Below are positions 24,844 through 33,643 of a stretch of DNA of 37,917 bases, in pieces. The DNA lies in assembly GCA_031287685.1 (NCBI GenBank), contig JAITSQ010000036.1:1-37917 (forward strand), written 5' to 3'. The translations under genes were made by a program, and so were the position numbers. The DNA comes from Clostridiales bacterium. GTDB taxonomy: Bacteria; Bacillota; Clostridia; Lachnospirales; WQUN01. How positions within the stretch are numbered: the first letter of the stretch is position 1; each line of letters begins with the position of its first letter. Below the pieces are notes generated by a model. It did no database searches. It worked only from the letters and a program-made list of their open reading frames with translations, and was not told where the DNA came from.

Positions 24844-25740
24844 ATGGAGGACTTATCCGCGCTGACGGCGGCCGTTATAGGCGGCGATAAGCGCAATATA
24901 TATCTGTATAAACTTTTGGCGGAGCGAGGCGCGGCGGTTAGGTGCCGCGGGTTTGACCTGTACGAGGCCGAGCTTATAAACGAGGCCAGGAACCTGTACG
25001 AAGCCGTCAGCGGCGCGGACATAATCATCGGGGGCACGCCGGCGGCGGACGCGGGGGGCGCGCTGAATATGCCGTTTTCGAGCCGGACGGAGACGGCCGA
25101 CAGCCTTTTCCGGCTTATTAAGCCGGGTCAGCTTTTTTTCGGCGGCTTCCTGCGGGAGGAAACTATCCGCCTGGCCGAAAAATACGGCGTAAAATACCGG
25201 GACCTGCTGCGGCGAGAGGACCTCGCCATTCTTAACGCCATTCCCACCGCCGAGGGGGTGGCGCGGCTGTGCATAGAAAATACGGACGCCACCCTGCACG
25301 AGGCGAAAATCCTTGTAATCGGCTACGGGCGGTGCGGCAAGGCGATTTGCGGGATTATGCGCGGGTTCGGCGCCGACCTGCGCGCGGCGGCGCGGGGCGC
25401 GGAGGAGGCGGCCGCCGCGCGGCTTTGCGGCGTGCGGCCGGTGAGTCTTGAAAACGAAGAGCTGGCGCGGGCGGACATTATTATCAACACCGCGCCCGCG
25501 CGCGTCATAACCCGGCGCAACGCCAAGCATATCCGGCGGAGCGCTTTGATTGTGGACGTTTCCTCCGCGCCTCACGGGGTAGATTACGGCGCGGCTAAGG
25601 CGCGCGGACTGAACGTCATTTTTACCGGCTCGCTCCCCGGGTCCACCGCGCCGAAAACCACCGCCCTGTATAACCTGGAGGGGATTCTGCGGGTTATCCG
25701 TGAGCAAGGGCAGGAACAGGGAGGCGCGGAGGGTGACTGA
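24844..25740 (+). CDS. dpaA: Dipicolinate synthase subunit A (SpoVFA)
   Basis: Makes dipicolinic acid from the lysine-pathway intermediate dihydrodipicolinate together with DpaB, in the mother cell of sporulating cells; 298 residues. The NAD(P)-binding Rossmann motif VIGYGRCGKAICGIMRGFGA is near residues 157-176. The N-terminal half has the family IGGDKRNIYLYKLLAERGA start and ADIIIGGTPA. The C-terminal half has ADIIINTAPARV and VDVSSAPHGVDY. The ATG at 24844 is chosen; an in-frame TTG at 24802 lacks a ribosome binding site. It overlaps dpaB. Confidence 0.93.
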   Translation: MEDLSALTAAVIGGDKRNIYLYKLLAERGAAVRCRGFDLYEAELINEARNLYEAVSGADIIIGGTPAADAGGALNMPFSSRTETADSLFRLIKPGQLFFGGFLREETIRLAEKYGVKYRDLLRREDLAILNAIPTAEGVARLCIENTDATLHEAKILVIGYGRCGKAICGIMRGFGADLRAAARGAEEAAAARLCGVRPVSLENEELARADIIINTAPARVITRRNAKHIRRSALIVDVSSAPHGVDYGAAKARGLNVIFTGSLPGSTAPKTTALYNLEGILRVIREQGQEQGGAEGD

Positions 25741-26308
25741 ATATAAGAAAAAAGTCGGCCTGTGCGTCACAGGCTCGTTTTGCACGCTGAGCCGCTTCCT
25801 GGGGAGGATAGAAGAACTGGCCGGGCTGTTTGACCTCACGCCGGTTTTTTCTGAGGCGGCGCAAACGACGGACACGCGGTTCGGCGCGGCGGCGGACGTG
25901 ACGCGAAGGATTGAGGCAATCGCCGGAAAGCCGGGCTTACGTAGCATTGCGGAGGCGGAGCGCGTCGGGCCGGAGGGCCTGTTCGACTTGCTTTTAATCG
26001 CGCCGTGCACAGGCAACACCCTGGCGAAGCTGGCGCTCGGAATTACCGACGGCGCGGTGACAATGGCGGCAAAATCCCACCTGCGGGGGGGCAAGCCGCT
26101 TGTCATAGCCCTTTCGACGAACGACGCGCTCGGCGCGAACGCCAAAAACCTCGGCGAGCTGCTGAACGTAAAGAACGTATATTTCGCGCCGATGTATCAG
26201 GACGACTGCGTGAACAAGGCGAAGTCCCTGACTTTCCGGATGGAGCTGTTGACGGAGACGCTTGAGCTGGCCCTGGAGGGGAGGCAGATACAACCGATGT
26301 TTGGGTAA
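25733..26308 (+). CDS. dpaB: Dipicolinate synthase subunit B (SpoVFB)
   Basis: The flavoprotein-like partner of DpaA, 191 residues. It shows VGLCVTGSFCTLSRFLGRIE at the N-terminus, then LLLIAPCTGNTLAKLALGIT, VTMAAKSHLRGGKPLVIALS and APMYQDDCVNKAKSLTF, all DpaB/Dfp-like. A GTG at 25733 behind GGGAGG overlaps the dpaA stop; the frame stays open to a GTG at 25700 but that lacks a good site. Expression is expected in the late mother cell. Many clostridia lack this pair and use another route, so its presence is informative. Confidence 0.93.
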   Translation: MTEYKKKVGLCVTGSFCTLSRFLGRIEELAGLFDLTPVFSEAAQTTDTRFGAAADVTRRIEAIAGKPGLRSIAEAERVGPEGLFDLLLIAPCTGNTLAKLALGITDGAVTMAAKSHLRGGKPLVIALSTNDALGANAKNLGELLNVKNVYFAPMYQDDCVNKAKSLTFRMELLTETLELALEGRQIQPMFG

Positions 26309-26460
26309 GAAGGGGGCTTTCATTTGTCTAAGCTTGCTTTAGACAAATGAAAACACCGAGCAAGAAGGGGGTTTTGGGTTGTCTGAATCTTTTTAGGCAA
26401 CCCAAAACACCGGGCAACGCGATTTCCGGCTCGAAACCAGCAAGTCAAACCTGGAATCGC
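26309..26460. repeat. Double hairpin repeat plus 42-base element after dpaB
   Basis: Two stems lie in tandem: 26318-26331 with 26339-26352 (TTTCATTTGTCTAA) and 26371-26384 with 26395-26408 (GTTTTGGGTTGTCT, one G-U pair). They are joined by the linker CACCGAGCAAGAAGGGG. A 42-base imperfect palindrome (26419-26460) follows, and recurs inverted at 36208-36249 with only two differences. The block separates the convergent dpaB and mfd and may end transcription of either, though no U-tract is present. Confidence 0.75.
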
Positions 26461-26510
26461 TCTGCGAGTAAACAGCGCGCGCAGTCAAACTCCCGTTCCG
26501 CGGCATTTTT

Positions 26511-29500
26511 TTACAGCTCCTCCAGATATTTCGCGACCATTTGCGGGCCGACCGTCTCTCCCGGAACGGCGGTCAGGGTCAGGTACTGTTTCGGGCTGTT
26601 GGTGTAAAAAAACCGCCCGGGGTATTTGCGGAAAAGCTCCGGAAATTTCAGCTCGGAGAGGTCCGCGTCTTTATGGAAGGTTATAATCACCGAAGCCCCT
26701 TTTTGGGTGACGCTTTCCGCGCCGATTCTGCCGGCGGCGGCCTTAAGCGCGGCCACCTCCAGCAGGCCCGCCACGCTCGCCGGGAGGTTTCCGAAGCGGT
26801 CGAGCAGCTCGTCCCGCGCGTCGGACAAATCCTCCTCCCCGCGAATCGCCGCGATTTTTTTATAAACGTCGAGCTTCACGCGCTCCGACGATATATAAAA
26901 ATCCGGGATATAGGCGTTGACGTTCATATCGATGAGCGTGTCGAAAGAGGCGGGTTTCTCCCCGCGCAGCTCGCTTACGGACTCCTGCAGAAGGCGGCAG
27001 TAAAGCTCGTACCCCACTGAGTCAAGGTGCCCGTGCTGCTGGGAGCCGAGCAGGTTGCCCGCGCCGCGGATTTCAAGGTCCCTCATAGCTATTTTGAAAC
27101 CGGAGCCGAACTCCGTGAATTCCCGTATCGTCTGGAGGCGCTTTTCGGCCACTTCGCTCAGGATTTTGTCCCGCGTGTACATAAGGTAGGCGTAGGCCAT
27201 ACGGCGGCTGCGCCCCACGCGCCCGCGCAGCTGATAAAGCTGCGAAAGCCCCATGCGATCGGCGTCGTCAATTATTATCGTGTTGGCGTTGCTTATGTCA
27301 AGCCCGGTCTCGATTATGGTCGTGCAGACAAGCACGTCCAGCTCGCCGGAAATAAACTCGTTCATAATATTTTCCAGGCCGCGCTCGCTCATCTGGCCGT
27401 GCGCCCCGCGTATCTCCGCCTGGGGGACCAGCTCTTTGAGCCTGGCCACGGCGTCGTCTATGCCGGTGACGCGGTTGTGCAGGTAAAAGGTCTGCCCGCC
27501 TCGGGAAAGTTCCCGCAAAATCGCGTCGCGCACGAAGTCCGGGTTATACTCCATAACGTAGGTCTGGACGGGGCGCCGGTGCTCCGGCGGCTCCTCAATC
27601 ACGCTAAGGTCGCGGATTCCGGAAAGGCTCATATGGAGCGTGCGCGGAATGGGCGTGGCGGAAAGCGTAAGCACGTCCGCCGTTGTTTTGAGCTTCTTGA
27701 GCTTTTCCTTGTGCGTAACGCCGAAGCGCTGCTCCTCGTCAACTATGATAAGCCCCAAATCCTTGAAAACGACGTCTTTTGAAAGCGCGCGGTGCGTGCC
27801 GATGAGAATGTCGGCCGCGCCGCTTTTCAGGCGGGCCAGGCTCTCCGCCTGCTCCTTTGGGGAGCGGAAGCGGCTCAGAAGCTCAATTTCCACCGGGTAT
27901 TCTTTCATTCGCCTCGTGAACGTGATATAGTGCTGCTGGGCGAGAATCGTCGTGGGGACGAGCAGGGCGACCTGTTTGCTGTCCTGGACGCATTTGAAGG
28001 CGGCGCGGATGGCCACTTCGGTCTTGCCGTAGCCCACGTCCCCGCAAAGGAGCCGGTCCATTACCCGCGGCTTCTCCATATCGGCTTTTACTTCGGCTAT
28101 GGCGCGGAGCTGGTCGTCGGTTTCGTCATAGGGGAAGCTGTCCTCAAACTCCGCCTGCCAAACCGTGTCGGCGGAAAAGGCCCAGCCGGGGCTGGCCTCC
28201 CGCGCGGCGTAGAGTTTAATAAGCTCCGCCGCCAAATCCTGAACGGCGGCCCGGGCGCGGCTCTTGGCGCGGCTCCACTCCGCGCCGCCGAGCTTGTTCA
28301 CTTTAGGGTTCTCCGAGCCTATGTATTTGCCCACGGAGTCCGCGCTGTTGACCGGCACGTAAACAACGCCGCCGTCCGCGTACAGAATTTTCATATAATC
28401 CTTGGAGGCTCCGCCGTTCTCTATTTTTTCGATGCCCTCGTAAACGCCCACGCCGTGCGCGTCGTGCACGACGTAGTCCCCCGTTTTAAGGTCGAGAAAA
28501 CTTTCGATTTTGCTCCGGTTTTTAGCCTTTTTCAGCTTGCGCTTTTTTTCGGAAAAAATATCGCCGTCGGTGATTAAGAGGAACTTTATATCCTCGTAAA
28601 GAAAGCCCTCCCGCAGGCTCCCTCGGGAGACGGAGACGACGCCCGGCTTCGGGTCGGCCCGCTCCGCCTCCCTGAAAGCGGCGGGGATCCCGAAATCAAG
28701 CATTTCCCGCGTGAGGCGCTCCCCTCGGGAGGTAGACGCGGTCAGCACGACGACGGCGTGGTCGGCGCACTTCTCCTTTATGTCTCCGAAAAGCATATTT
28801 ATCTGGTTTTTGAGAACCATGGAGGACTTGACGCGGAAGGAAAAGCTCTCCTCCGGCTTAAACCCCGCGCCCAAGCCCTCGCCGAAAAGGACTAATTGGA
28901 AGCGCAGCGCCTTGCGCACGGCGGATTCGTAGGGAATGAGCATATTGACCTGCTCCGGCAGGCAAAGGCCGGACTCCGCCCGGCGCGCCACACTCTCGAG
29001 AAACTCCGCGAAAAACACTTCCGCGCGGGATTTTATCCGGTCCGGCTCCTCCCAGAAGATCAGGGCGTTTTCAGGCAGATAGTCAAGCAGGTTAACGTCC
29101 GTGTCCGAAAAAAAGCCGGAAAATTTTTCGTCGGAAAGAAAGCGGCTTTCACGCGCGGAAAAATCCTCAGCCGCGTCAAAATCGGCGAACTCGCCGGCGA
29201 GAGCCGCGGCGGCGCTGTGAAGCCCCAGGGCCTCCAGATTTTTCCTGTGGGCCAGATACGCGGCAAGGAGGCGCTCCCGCGCGGCCTCCGAAGCGTCCTG
29301 GGCAAAAACCTCGCTCGCGGGGTAAATTTCGGCGCGCGGCACGTTTTCAAGAGAACGCTGGCTTTTTACGTCAAGGCTGCGCATAGAGTCTATTTCGTCG
29401 CCGAAAAACTCAATCCGGTACGCGCCGGCGGGAGAACACACGTCCAGAATACCGCCGCGCGCGGCGAACTGGCCCGGGGCCTCGGCCGTCGCGGCGGCGG

Positions 29501-29987
29501 AGTAGCCCATTCCGACGAGCTTTTCGGACAATTCCCTCGGAGAGGCGGACCCGCCCACGGAAAGGCTGATTACTCGGGAAGCGGCGGCGGCCTTCGGCGA
29601 GAGCCGGTTGAACAGCGCCTCCACCCCCGCCGCCACAGCCACGGGGCCGCCGGAGGACAGCGCCCGCAGGACCTCGAACCGCGCGGCGGCCAAGTCGCGG
29701 CTCTTTACGTCCGCGTCGTAAAAAAGCAGGTCCTTCGACGGGAAAAACTTCGCGCCGCCGCCCCAGAAACAGGCCATATCCTCGTGGATTTCCCTGGCGC
29801 GAAGCTCCGAGTGGGCAATTATAAGCGCGGGGCGGCCAAGCGCCTCCGCCGCCGCGAAAGCAAGGTGCGTTTTTGCCGTAACGGAAGAAAGCCCCGATAC
29901 GGATACGGGGCTTTTGCGGTTTTCCAGGGCGGCCGTCAGGCCGTTAAAGGCCTTAAGCCCAAGAAGCGGGCGGGTAAGCGGGTTCAC
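26511..29987 (-). CDS. mfd: Transcription-repair coupling factor Mfd
   Basis: The DNA translocase that removes stalled RNA polymerase and recruits UvrA, about 1158 residues. Order of parts: UvrB-like N-terminal modules, then the RNA-polymerase-binding domain (TGDYVVHDAHGVGVYEGI, near residue 480), then helicase motifs DRLLCGDVGYGKTEVAIRAA (Walker A), VDEEQRFGV (motif II), TLSATPIPRTLH (III) and the RecG-like TRG block SGFKIAMRDLEIRGAGNLLG. The GTG at 29987 overlaps the stop of the glycosyltransferase gene (GTGA), so the open frame upstream to 30050 is not used. Being translationally coupled to a TPR glycosyltransferase is unusual for mfd, which often follows pth. Confidence 0.96.
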   Translation of the reverse strand: MNPLTRPLLGLKAFNGLTAALENRKSPVSVSGLSSVTAKTHLAFAAAEALGRPALIIAHSELRAREIHEDMACFWGGGAKFFPSKDLLFYDADVKSRDLAAARFEVLRALSSGGPVAVAAGVEALFNRLSPKAAAASRVISLSVGGSASPRELSEKLVGMGYSAAATAEAPGQFAARGGILDVCSPAGAYRIEFFGDEIDSMRSLDVKSQRSLENVPRAEIYPASEVFAQDASEAARERLLAAYLAHRKNLEALGLHSAAAALAGEFADFDAAEDFSARESRFLSDEKFSGFFSDTDVNLLDYLPENALIFWEEPDRIKSRAEVFFAEFLESVARRAESGLCLPEQVNMLIPYESAVRKALRFQLVLFGEGLGAGFKPEESFSFRVKSSMVLKNQINMLFGDIKEKCADHAVVVLTASTSRGERLTREMLDFGIPAAFREAERADPKPGVVSVSRGSLREGFLYEDIKFLLITDGDIFSEKKRKLKKAKNRSKIESFLDLKTGDYVVHDAHGVGVYEGIEKIENGGASKDYMKILYADGGVVYVPVNSADSVGKYIGSENPKVNKLGGAEWSRAKSRARAAVQDLAAELIKLYAAREASPGWAFSADTVWQAEFEDSFPYDETDDQLRAIAEVKADMEKPRVMDRLLCGDVGYGKTEVAIRAAFKCVQDSKQVALLVPTTILAQQHYITFTRRMKEYPVEIELLSRFRSPKEQAESLARLKSGAADILIGTHRALSKDVVFKDLGLIIVDEEQRFGVTHKEKLKKLKTTADVLTLSATPIPRTLHMSLSGIRDLSVIEEPPEHRRPVQTYVMEYNPDFVRDAILRELSRGGQTFYLHNRVTGIDDAVARLKELVPQAEIRGAHGQMSERGLENIMNEFISGELDVLVCTTIIETGLDISNANTIIIDDADRMGLSQLYQLRGRVGRSRRMAYAYLMYTRDKILSEVAEKRLQTIREFTEFGSGFKIAMRDLEIRGAGNLLGSQQHGHLDSVGYELYCRLLQESVSELRGEKPASFDTLIDMNVNAYIPDFYISSERVKLDVYKKIAAIRGEEDLSDARDELLDRFGNLPASVAGLLEVAALKAAAGRIGAESVTQKGASVIITFHKDADLSELKFPELFRKYPGRFFYTNSPKQYLTLTAVPGETVGPQMVAKYLEEL

Positions 29988-31945
29988 GGCGTCACTTTCT
30001 TCCTCTCGGCCTCTACGCACTCCAGGTAAAACGGCACGCCGTTCTCCCAAGTCGGGTCGATTTCGGCGGCTTTTTTGAGGTAAGTTTCCGCGCCGTCAAA
30101 GTCGTTCGTAAAATAACAGCAATCGGCGAGCGGAATGTAAATATCGTTCCCGTGGCGCTCCTCCGGCTCGGTTATTTCGATAAAGCGCAGGAGGGCGCTT
30201 TTGGCCTCATCGAAGCAGTACATCAAATAAAGCTCCCGCCCGAGGGCCTCAAGAAGGGCGGAATTATCGCGGGCAAGCTCCAGAAGCCGCTTGAAGCCCG
30301 GCGTGTCCGGCCCGAAGAACTGGAGCGTGCTCAGGGTTATTTTTTTGTAAGCGTTTATGTTTTCGTCGCCGCTCAGGTCCGCTTGCGGGTTTTCGCCGAA
30401 AACCCCCGAGAAAACGGACCTTTGCGCGTCGATTAAGCGCGGGGAGAGCCGCTCGAACAAGTCGGCGCGCTCGCGGGCCAAGCACATCGAGAGCGCCATC
30501 TCCGCGGGCACCGCATAATCCCCGTTTTGGCTGGCGACGATTTCTATAATCTCCTCAAAAAACGTAAAGGCCTGGTCGGTGTTTCCGCTTAACGCCGAGG
30601 CCAAGGCCCCGAAAATGTCTTTGCTCTTGTATAGATTGAAATATTCCGACCAAAGCCGGAGGAAACACCCGCCTTGGTCGGGCGCACGGCGGGCGAGCCC
30701 GCCCATTATATACTGATAGTCCGCCGGGGTTATGTTCTTGTAAACGTATTTTATAATATTCAAAAACACCGAAACGTTCTGCTCATAGCTTAAATTCCGC
30801 GGATTGCGGAAGTAAATCGCGCCGAGCTTCATTAAGGCCTGGGCGTTGCGCGGGTTCAGCTCAAGGCACTTCGTGAGCCAGCTAATCGCGTTGTCCCAGT
30901 TGCGCAGAAGCGCGTAGATGTCCGCGATCCATATATGGCAGGTCTCGAACAGAAACATTTCCTGCGGGGTCTGCTTCGAGTAGTATTCCAGCGAATAGCG
31001 CATTTTTACGGCGGTTACCGCGGCTTTGAGCAGCACGCCGGTTTTGTGCTCCTTATTCGCGGTGAAGGCCACCACAAGGTGGGACGTAAAATTATTCGGG
31101 AACGCGGTCAGCGCTATGTGCGCCAGGCGCTGATAATCCTCAATCGGCTTTTTGAGCGCCTCCAGCAAGGTGAGAGTGCGCATTATGCCCATTGTGGCGT
31201 AGGGGGAGCGCCGGAAGGCGGGCTGCTCAAGCAGCGCGTCCACATAGACCAGGTAATATTCCAGGGCTTTTTCGTTTTCGCCGATCTGATTGTAGGAAAC
31301 GCCTATGTTATAGTCGATTTCCCTGTCCATATTGCCGTTTTCACGCTGAGTCAGCAGATACTCAAGGTTGCGTTCGCCCTTTTTCTTTGTGACGTCGCCG
31401 GTGTATCCGTCGTGCCAGAGGATGGGCGGGTCGGCTTTGTTGGTGTACCGAAGGTTAGGCGGCACGCCGATATACTCGTGTATCTCCCGCTGGTAGCGCA
31501 GCTGCGGCAGGTTGCGCCAGGCGCGCTGTAAAACTCCCTCGTCCATTACCTGCTTGGTGTTGGCGGCGGTCACGTTCTTAAGCAGCACCTCGACGGACAG
31601 AATTCGCTTCATCTTATGCGCCTCCCGGACGTCGCGCAGGAGCTTTTTGGCGTCCTCCGGAGAGTCGAACCACTCGTCCGCGTCAAGGCACATAAACCAG
31701 TTTCCCGTGGCCTTGTCTATGGCGAAATTACGCGCTTTGGCGAAGTCGTTCACCCACTCGAAGTGAAAAACCCGCGCTCCGCAGGATTCGGCTATTTCAA
31801 CCGTCCTGTCCGTAGAGCCGGTGTCCACCACTATAAGCTCGTCCGCTATTTCCTTTATGCTGTTCAGGCAGCGGGCTATGCAGCGTTCCTCGTTTTTTAC
31901 TATCATACAGCTTGAAAGAGTTACTTTATTGCTGGATTTGGCCAT
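29984..31945 (-). CDS. Glycosyltransferase family 2 with C-terminal TPR repeats
   Basis: A 653-residue cytoplasmic protein. Residues 8-110 are a GT-A domain: SSCMIVKNEERCIARCLNSI, LIVVDTGSTDRTVEIAESCG, AKARNFAIDKATGNWFMCLD and the DADEW motif that binds the sugar nucleotide and metal. The rest is alpha-helical, with TPR-like units such as ISWLTKCLELNPRNAQALMK and AETYLKKAAEIDPTWENG. SunS-like and other TPR glycosyltransferases have this layout and often modify proteins. The start at 31945 is fixed by an AGGAA site; the open frame to 32299 is not homologous to anything I know. Acceptor unknown. It is coupled to mfd downstream. Confidence 0.85.
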   Translation of the reverse strand: MAKSSNKVTLSSCMIVKNEERCIARCLNSIKEIADELIVVDTGSTDRTVEIAESCGARVFHFEWVNDFAKARNFAIDKATGNWFMCLDADEWFDSPEDAKKLLRDVREAHKMKRILSVEVLLKNVTAANTKQVMDEGVLQRAWRNLPQLRYQREIHEYIGVPPNLRYTNKADPPILWHDGYTGDVTKKKGERNLEYLLTQRENGNMDREIDYNIGVSYNQIGENEKALEYYLVYVDALLEQPAFRRSPYATMGIMRTLTLLEALKKPIEDYQRLAHIALTAFPNNFTSHLVVAFTANKEHKTGVLLKAAVTAVKMRYSLEYYSKQTPQEMFLFETCHIWIADIYALLRNWDNAISWLTKCLELNPRNAQALMKLGAIYFRNPRNLSYEQNVSVFLNIIKYVYKNITPADYQYIMGGLARRAPDQGGCFLRLWSEYFNLYKSKDIFGALASALSGNTDQAFTFFEEIIEIVASQNGDYAVPAEMALSMCLARERADLFERLSPRLIDAQRSVFSGVFGENPQADLSGDENINAYKKITLSTLQFFGPDTPGFKRLLELARDNSALLEALGRELYLMYCFDEAKSALLRFIEITEPEERHGNDIYIPLADCCYFTNDFDGAETYLKKAAEIDPTWENGVPFYLECVEAERKKVTP

Positions 31946-32503
31946 TCTGAAGTTCCTTTCCGGCCTTAGCGCCTGTAATCCGCGTTTCGTAACGCGCGCG
32001 GCTCGGCGCGGCTTAGCTTGGGCTTTATTATTATACCAAATTTTATCGGCGCTGTAAATAAGCCTCGGCAGAATTTTACGCCGCCGCGCCGCCGCGTACA
32101 TAATATCCCGCAATCCGGCTAAAAATATAAGCGGCTGTTTCACGGTTTTTTCGCAATTTTCAAAATCGTGGCTCGGTGTTTTGAGCTTCCAAGAGAAGCT
32201 CAAAGCCCCCTCCTTGAGAAGCTCAAAGCCCCCTCCTTGACTGCCGGCGTTCGCGAAAAACGGCTTAAAATCGGCGTTTTTCCGCTCCGCGCCAGTCAAC
32301 GTTTTGTAAAATTGCTATATACAGCTGAAACGGCCGCTTATAGTCGTTCAACTTGAAAATAGGCTTTAAGCGTCGCCTGAAACGCGCCTAATGCTCGGTG
32401 TTTTTTGGCGCCGGCGCGCGAAGCGCGCTTTCGCGAAGCGAAAATTCAGAGTCAGCCTTTTTCAAGTAAGAACGACTGTACCGGAAAGAAAGGAGCTGAG
32501 GCG
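31946..32503. other. Long intergenic region between divergent genes with hairpin repeats
   Basis: About 560 bases between the glycosyltransferase start (leftwards) and gpr (rightwards). No gene is convincing on either strand. It contains the hairpin repeat family at 32166-32238 (minus orientation), including a 23-base unit in tandem at 32193-32215 and 32216-32238, and a further linker copy at 32396-32409 (GCTCGGTGTTTTTT). Promoters for both genes must lie here, but I could not pick out clear boxes; gpr should depend on the forespore sigma factor. Confidence 0.6.
32166..32238 (-). repeat. Hairpin repeat with duplicated arm
   Basis: On the minus strand the order is AAGGAGGGGGCTTTGAGC twice (the 23-base tandem), then a stem whose partner GGAAGCTCAA is followed by AACACCGAGC. 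The linker matches the family seen after dpaB, near spoVAE and before dpaA. Duplication of one arm gives two alternative hairpins. Confidence 0.7.
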
Positions 32504-33493
32504 TTGCGAAATTATCGGACGGACCTTGTTATAGAAGCGCCGGGCGTCGACGCGCGGGAAGGGCCGGCGGGGCTTCCCGGGGTTTCGGTGTCGGAGCGGC
32601 GGCTTTCGCGGGATATTCTCGTGACGACCGTGGCCATAGAGGGCGAGGCGGGAGAAGCGGCGCTGGGCCGCCCGCGCGGGACTTACGTTACAATCGAGAG
32701 CGGCCTGATGAAAGAAAACGAGCCGGAGGCGCACGAGGAAATAATGCGGGCGCTGGCCGACGAGTTAGGGCGGCTCCATAGCCTGCCGGAGGAGGCTCAG
32801 GTGCTCGTGGCCGGGCTGGGCAACCGCAACGTCACGCCGGACGCCCTTGGTCCGAAGGTCGTCGCCCGGACTTTGGTGACAAGACACCTCGGGGAGGCTA
32901 TGCCCAAAGGGATTGCCGGGCGGCTCAGGCCGGTCTCGGCCATAGCGCCGGGGGTTATGGGCCAGACCGGCGCGGAAACCGGGGAAATCATCGCCGGGAT
33001 TGCAGAAAAGGTAAAGCCCGACCTCATAATCGCGGTAGACGCGCTGGCCGCGCGCCGCGCCAGCCGCATAAACGCCACGATTCAAATGTCCGACACGGGG
33101 ATTTCCCCCGGGGCGGGCGTGGGCAGCCGGCGGATGTCTATAGACGAAAAAACCCTGGGCGTGCCGGTTATCGCCGTGGGCGTGCCCACCGTGGTGGACG
33201 CGGCGACGCTCGTGGGCGATACGATTGACATCTGCCTGGAGCAGATGATAAGCGAAACCGAGCGCGGGAGCGATTTTTACAAAATGCTCTCCGAGCTTGA
33301 GAGGGAGGAAAAATACGGCATAATCCGGAAAATTCTCGACCCTTACGACAAAAATATGTTCGTCACCCCGAAGGAGGTGGACGCGGTGGTGGAGCGGCTG
33401 GCCGCGATAATCGGCAACGCTATAAATATAGGGATCCACAAGGGGATAACCAAAGACGATATAGACAGATACAGCAGGGATTTGGCGAATTAG
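32504..33493 (+). CDS. gpr: Germination protease Gpr
   Basis: Degrades the small acid-soluble spore proteins in the first minutes of germination; made as a zymogen in the forespore, about 329 residues. The start is a TTG at 32504 behind AAAGGAGCTGAGG; translation gives (M)RNYRTDLVIEAPG, a typical Gpr N-terminus. The active-site aspartates are expected in LGNRNVTPDALGP (near residue 111) and IAVDALAARRASRINATIQ (near 178). SDTGISPGAGVGSRR and VPVIAVGVPTVVDA are also conserved. The frame open to 32405 is not used. It heads a run of spore genes with spoVAA. Confidence 0.95.
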   Translation: MRNYRTDLVIEAPGVDAREGPAGLPGVSVSERRLSRDILVTTVAIEGEAGEAALGRPRGTYVTIESGLMKENEPEAHEEIMRALADELGRLHSLPEEAQVLVAGLGNRNVTPDALGPKVVARTLVTRHLGEAMPKGIAGRLRPVSAIAPGVMGQTGAETGEIIAGIAEKVKPDLIIAVDALAARRASRINATIQMSDTGISPGAGVGSRRMSIDEKTLGVPVIAVGVPTVVDAATLVGDTIDICLEQMISETERGSDFYKMLSELEREEKYGIIRKILDPYDKNMFVTPKEVDAVVERLAAIIGNAINIGIHKGITKDDIDRYSRDLAN

Positions 33494-33625
33494 AGCAATT
33501 CCGCGTTTTGCTTATGTAAAACGGAATTGCTGTTAAGAACCTGTACTCATAGGTAGGAATGTCGGAACCCCGCATTTTCGCTTCGCTCACAAAGACGGCG
33601 TTTCTATCCTATGGGTACAGGTTCT
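33494..33625. repeat. Two nested hairpin elements between gpr and spoVAA
   Basis: The first is AGCAATTCCG (33494-33503) paired with CGGAATTGCT (33522-33531), extended by four A-T pairs. The second is a long inverted repeat, 33536-33559 with 33602-33625 (AGAACCTGTAC arms, about 20 of 24 paired), with 42 bases between. The first element's right half recurs at 36387-36407. The long arms resemble a small MITE-like element; the right arm ends just before the spoVAA ribosome binding site. Confidence 0.7.
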
Positions 33626-33643
33626 AAGGAAAGGAGCGGGCAA

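Noticed and set aside
24853-26145. 430-residue minus-strand open frame
   Set aside because: It lies fully opposite dpaA and dpaB, which have clear family motifs; the translation is Arg/Pro-rich shadow sequence.
26309-26410. Integron attC sites
   Set aside because: Imperfect hairpins next to genes recall attC, but no integrase gene or conserved attC core sites were seen and neighbouring genes are housekeeping spore genes.
28896-30029. 377-residue plus-strand open frame opposite mfd
   Set aside because: A GC-skew shadow of the mfd N-terminal region with no domain pattern.
31946-32299. N-terminal extension of the glycosyltransferase
   Set aside because: The extra 118 residues cross a hairpin repeat and lack family similarity; an AGGAA site supports the start at 31945.
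18343-33588. Short motif TTTCGCTTCGCTC at 18343 and 33576 and part of it inverted at 32433
   Set aside because: Only 12-13 bases of low-complexity sequence; too short to call a repeat family.
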